Shown here: piece by piece, positions 63,371 to 64,000 of the stretch
Layout of the letters: every line of letters begins with the position of its first letter
Numbering within the stretch: the first letter of the stretch is position 1
NCBI GenBank assembly: GCA_035654775.1
Contig: DASRWB010000017.1
Location: forward strand, 46,813-110,812
DNA length: 64,000 nt
Direction: 5' to 3'
From: HKST-UBA85 sp035654775
GTDB lineage: Bacteria; Bacteroidota; Bacteroidia; Flavobacteriales; Flavobacteriaceae
The notes under the pieces: generated by a model
Told to the model about the DNA's origin: nothing
Database searches by the model: none
Seen by the model: only the letters and a program-made list of their open reading frames with translations
Position numbers and translations under genes: made by a program

Positions 63371-64000
63371 TTAAAAAGAACGTTCGGCTTTTACCTCAAC
63401 GTTTTTGTATTCCAATTTTAATTCTTCAATTTTTCTTTCCACTTCTTTTAGTGTTCCGTAAATTACTTCTTCCTCGGTTACGATTTCTCCGCTTTTGTTA
63501 AAGGTTTTAATGATTAGAGCTTTCGCATTCTCCGGGCTTTCGGCGTAAATAGTTGCCTGAATTTTAGAAGTTGCGTTTTTAATAACCTCTACATTTTCTG
63601 TTTGAACACCTTCACTGGTCACATTATGACCTCCTAAAATAGGCGCAATAACCAATCCTACCAAACAGGTAAGTTTAATTAAAATGTTCATGGATGGTCC
63701 GGAAGTATCCTTAAAAGGATCACCAACAGTATCTCCGGTTACGGCAGCTTTATGTGCGTCTGACCCTTTATAGGTCATTTCTCCGTTAATTTCAACACCG
63801 GCTTCAAAAGATTTTTTAGCATTATCCCAAGCACCACCGGCATTATTTTGAAAAATAGCCCACATCACACCGCTAACACATACTCCGGCCATATATCCGC
63901 CTAACGGTTCAGGACCAAACACTAACCCAATAATGATTGGTGTAATAATGGTTATTAAGCCCGGCAGCAACATTTCTTTTAAAGCGGCTTTTGTAGAAAT
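63371..64000 (-). CDS. hppA: membrane-bound pyrophosphatase (hppA), C-terminal part
   Basis: Pumps Na+ or H+ using pyrophosphate. The window holds the last about 209 residues; the frame is open to base 64000, so the gene continues beyond. Visible are the catalytic-site aspartates and lysines in GSDAHKAAVTGDTVGDPFKDTSGPSMNILIKL and two to three membrane segments. About 85 further residues follow (DNA 63371-63630), charged and outside the core fold, as in other Bacteroidota members. Ion specificity cannot be decided from this part. Confidence 0.92.
   Translation of the reverse strand: MSTKAALKEMLLPGLITIITPIIIGLVFGPEPLGGYMAGVCVSGVMWAIFQNNAGGAWDNAKKSFEAGVEINGEMTYKGSDAHKAAVTGDTVGDPFKDTSGPSMNILIKLTCLVGLVIAPILGGHNVTSEGVQTENVEVIKNATSKIQATIYAESPENAKALIIKTFNKSGEIVTEEEVIYGTLKEVERKIEELKLEYKNVEVKAERSF

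Noticed and set aside
1..64000. CRISPR array, tRNA, rRNA, insertion sequence, integrase
   Set aside because: I looked for regular repeats with spacers, cloverleaf or rRNA segments and transposase motifs; none is convincing. The only tandem repeat is inside the GYYDD gene.

Overview
The window is chromosomal DNA from a member of the Flavobacteriaceae (Bacteroidota). I base this on the gliding-motility and type IX secretion genes (gldK, gldL, the first codons of gldM, gldA, gldB, gldC), proteins with type IX C-terminal sorting domains, GLPGLI and HYC_CC_PP family proteins, exosortase XrtF, low G+C, and promoters of the Bacteroidota type (TTG, about 20 bases, TAnnTTTG) in place of E. coli-type ones. 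I cannot name the genus. I see no rRNA or tRNA gene, insertion sequence, prophage, integron or CRISPR array. The content is mostly core and housekeeping genes.

Layout. 1-5976 (minus): gldK-gldL-(gldM), an arginase-fold protein that has lost metal ligands, and topA. 6236-12839 (plus): miaB, a sigma-54 activator, lptE, a TPR-like protein, secG and groES-groEL, with a sigma-54-like promoter before groES. 12989-17082 (minus): a 28-residue basic protein, then a heavy-metal uptake cluster (HMA protein, TonB receptor, HMA-MauE fusion, HYC_CC_PP protein). 17140-18112 (minus): exosortase XrtF and its partner. 18201-27221: GAF-type methionine sulfoxide reductase, an orphan FtsX/MacB permease, purH, and the cell-shape operon mreB-mreC-mreD-PBP2-rodA. 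27225-33133: gldC-gldB, nadE, an orphan LuxR-type regulator with a changed phosphoacceptor, a dnaG without zinc ligands, and a polyprenyl diphosphate synthase. 33269-36790 (plus): three exported or surface proteins, two with type IX sorting domains. 36843-42073 (minus): rlmN, queA, aroA, mazG-like, dtd, rsgA.

42650-45881 (minus) is a tyrosine/phenylalanine operon (aminotransferase, prephenate dehydrogenase, DAHP synthase-chorismate mutase). It is preceded by what looks like a complete ribosome-mediated attenuator: a 24-codon leader peptide with a YTYQKSYYFF run, an antiterminator segment and an intrinsic terminator. 46008-50612: gldA, an adhesin-like DUF2807 lipoprotein, a PagL-like deacylase, a 33-residue membrane peptide, metK and ribosomal protein THX. 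50614-55404 (minus): yaaA, a double glycosyltransferase paired with a small Tat-type protein made of GYYDD repeats, a pseudouridine synthase and a PASTA protein. 55513-63305: ddl, coaD, a lipoprotein, an outer-membrane receptor/GLPGLI pair, a hypothetical secreted protein and a deoxynucleoside kinase. The 3' end holds the C-terminal part of a membrane pyrophosphatase on the minus strand.

The most notable items are the tyr/phe attenuator, the glycosyltransferase/GYYDD-repeat pair, a set of housekeeping or regulatory proteins that lack textbook catalytic or metal residues (arginase-like, DnaG, response regulator), a possible sigma-54 promoter for groESL downstream of a sigma-54 activator, and three recognisable small proteins of 28, 33 and 45 residues.
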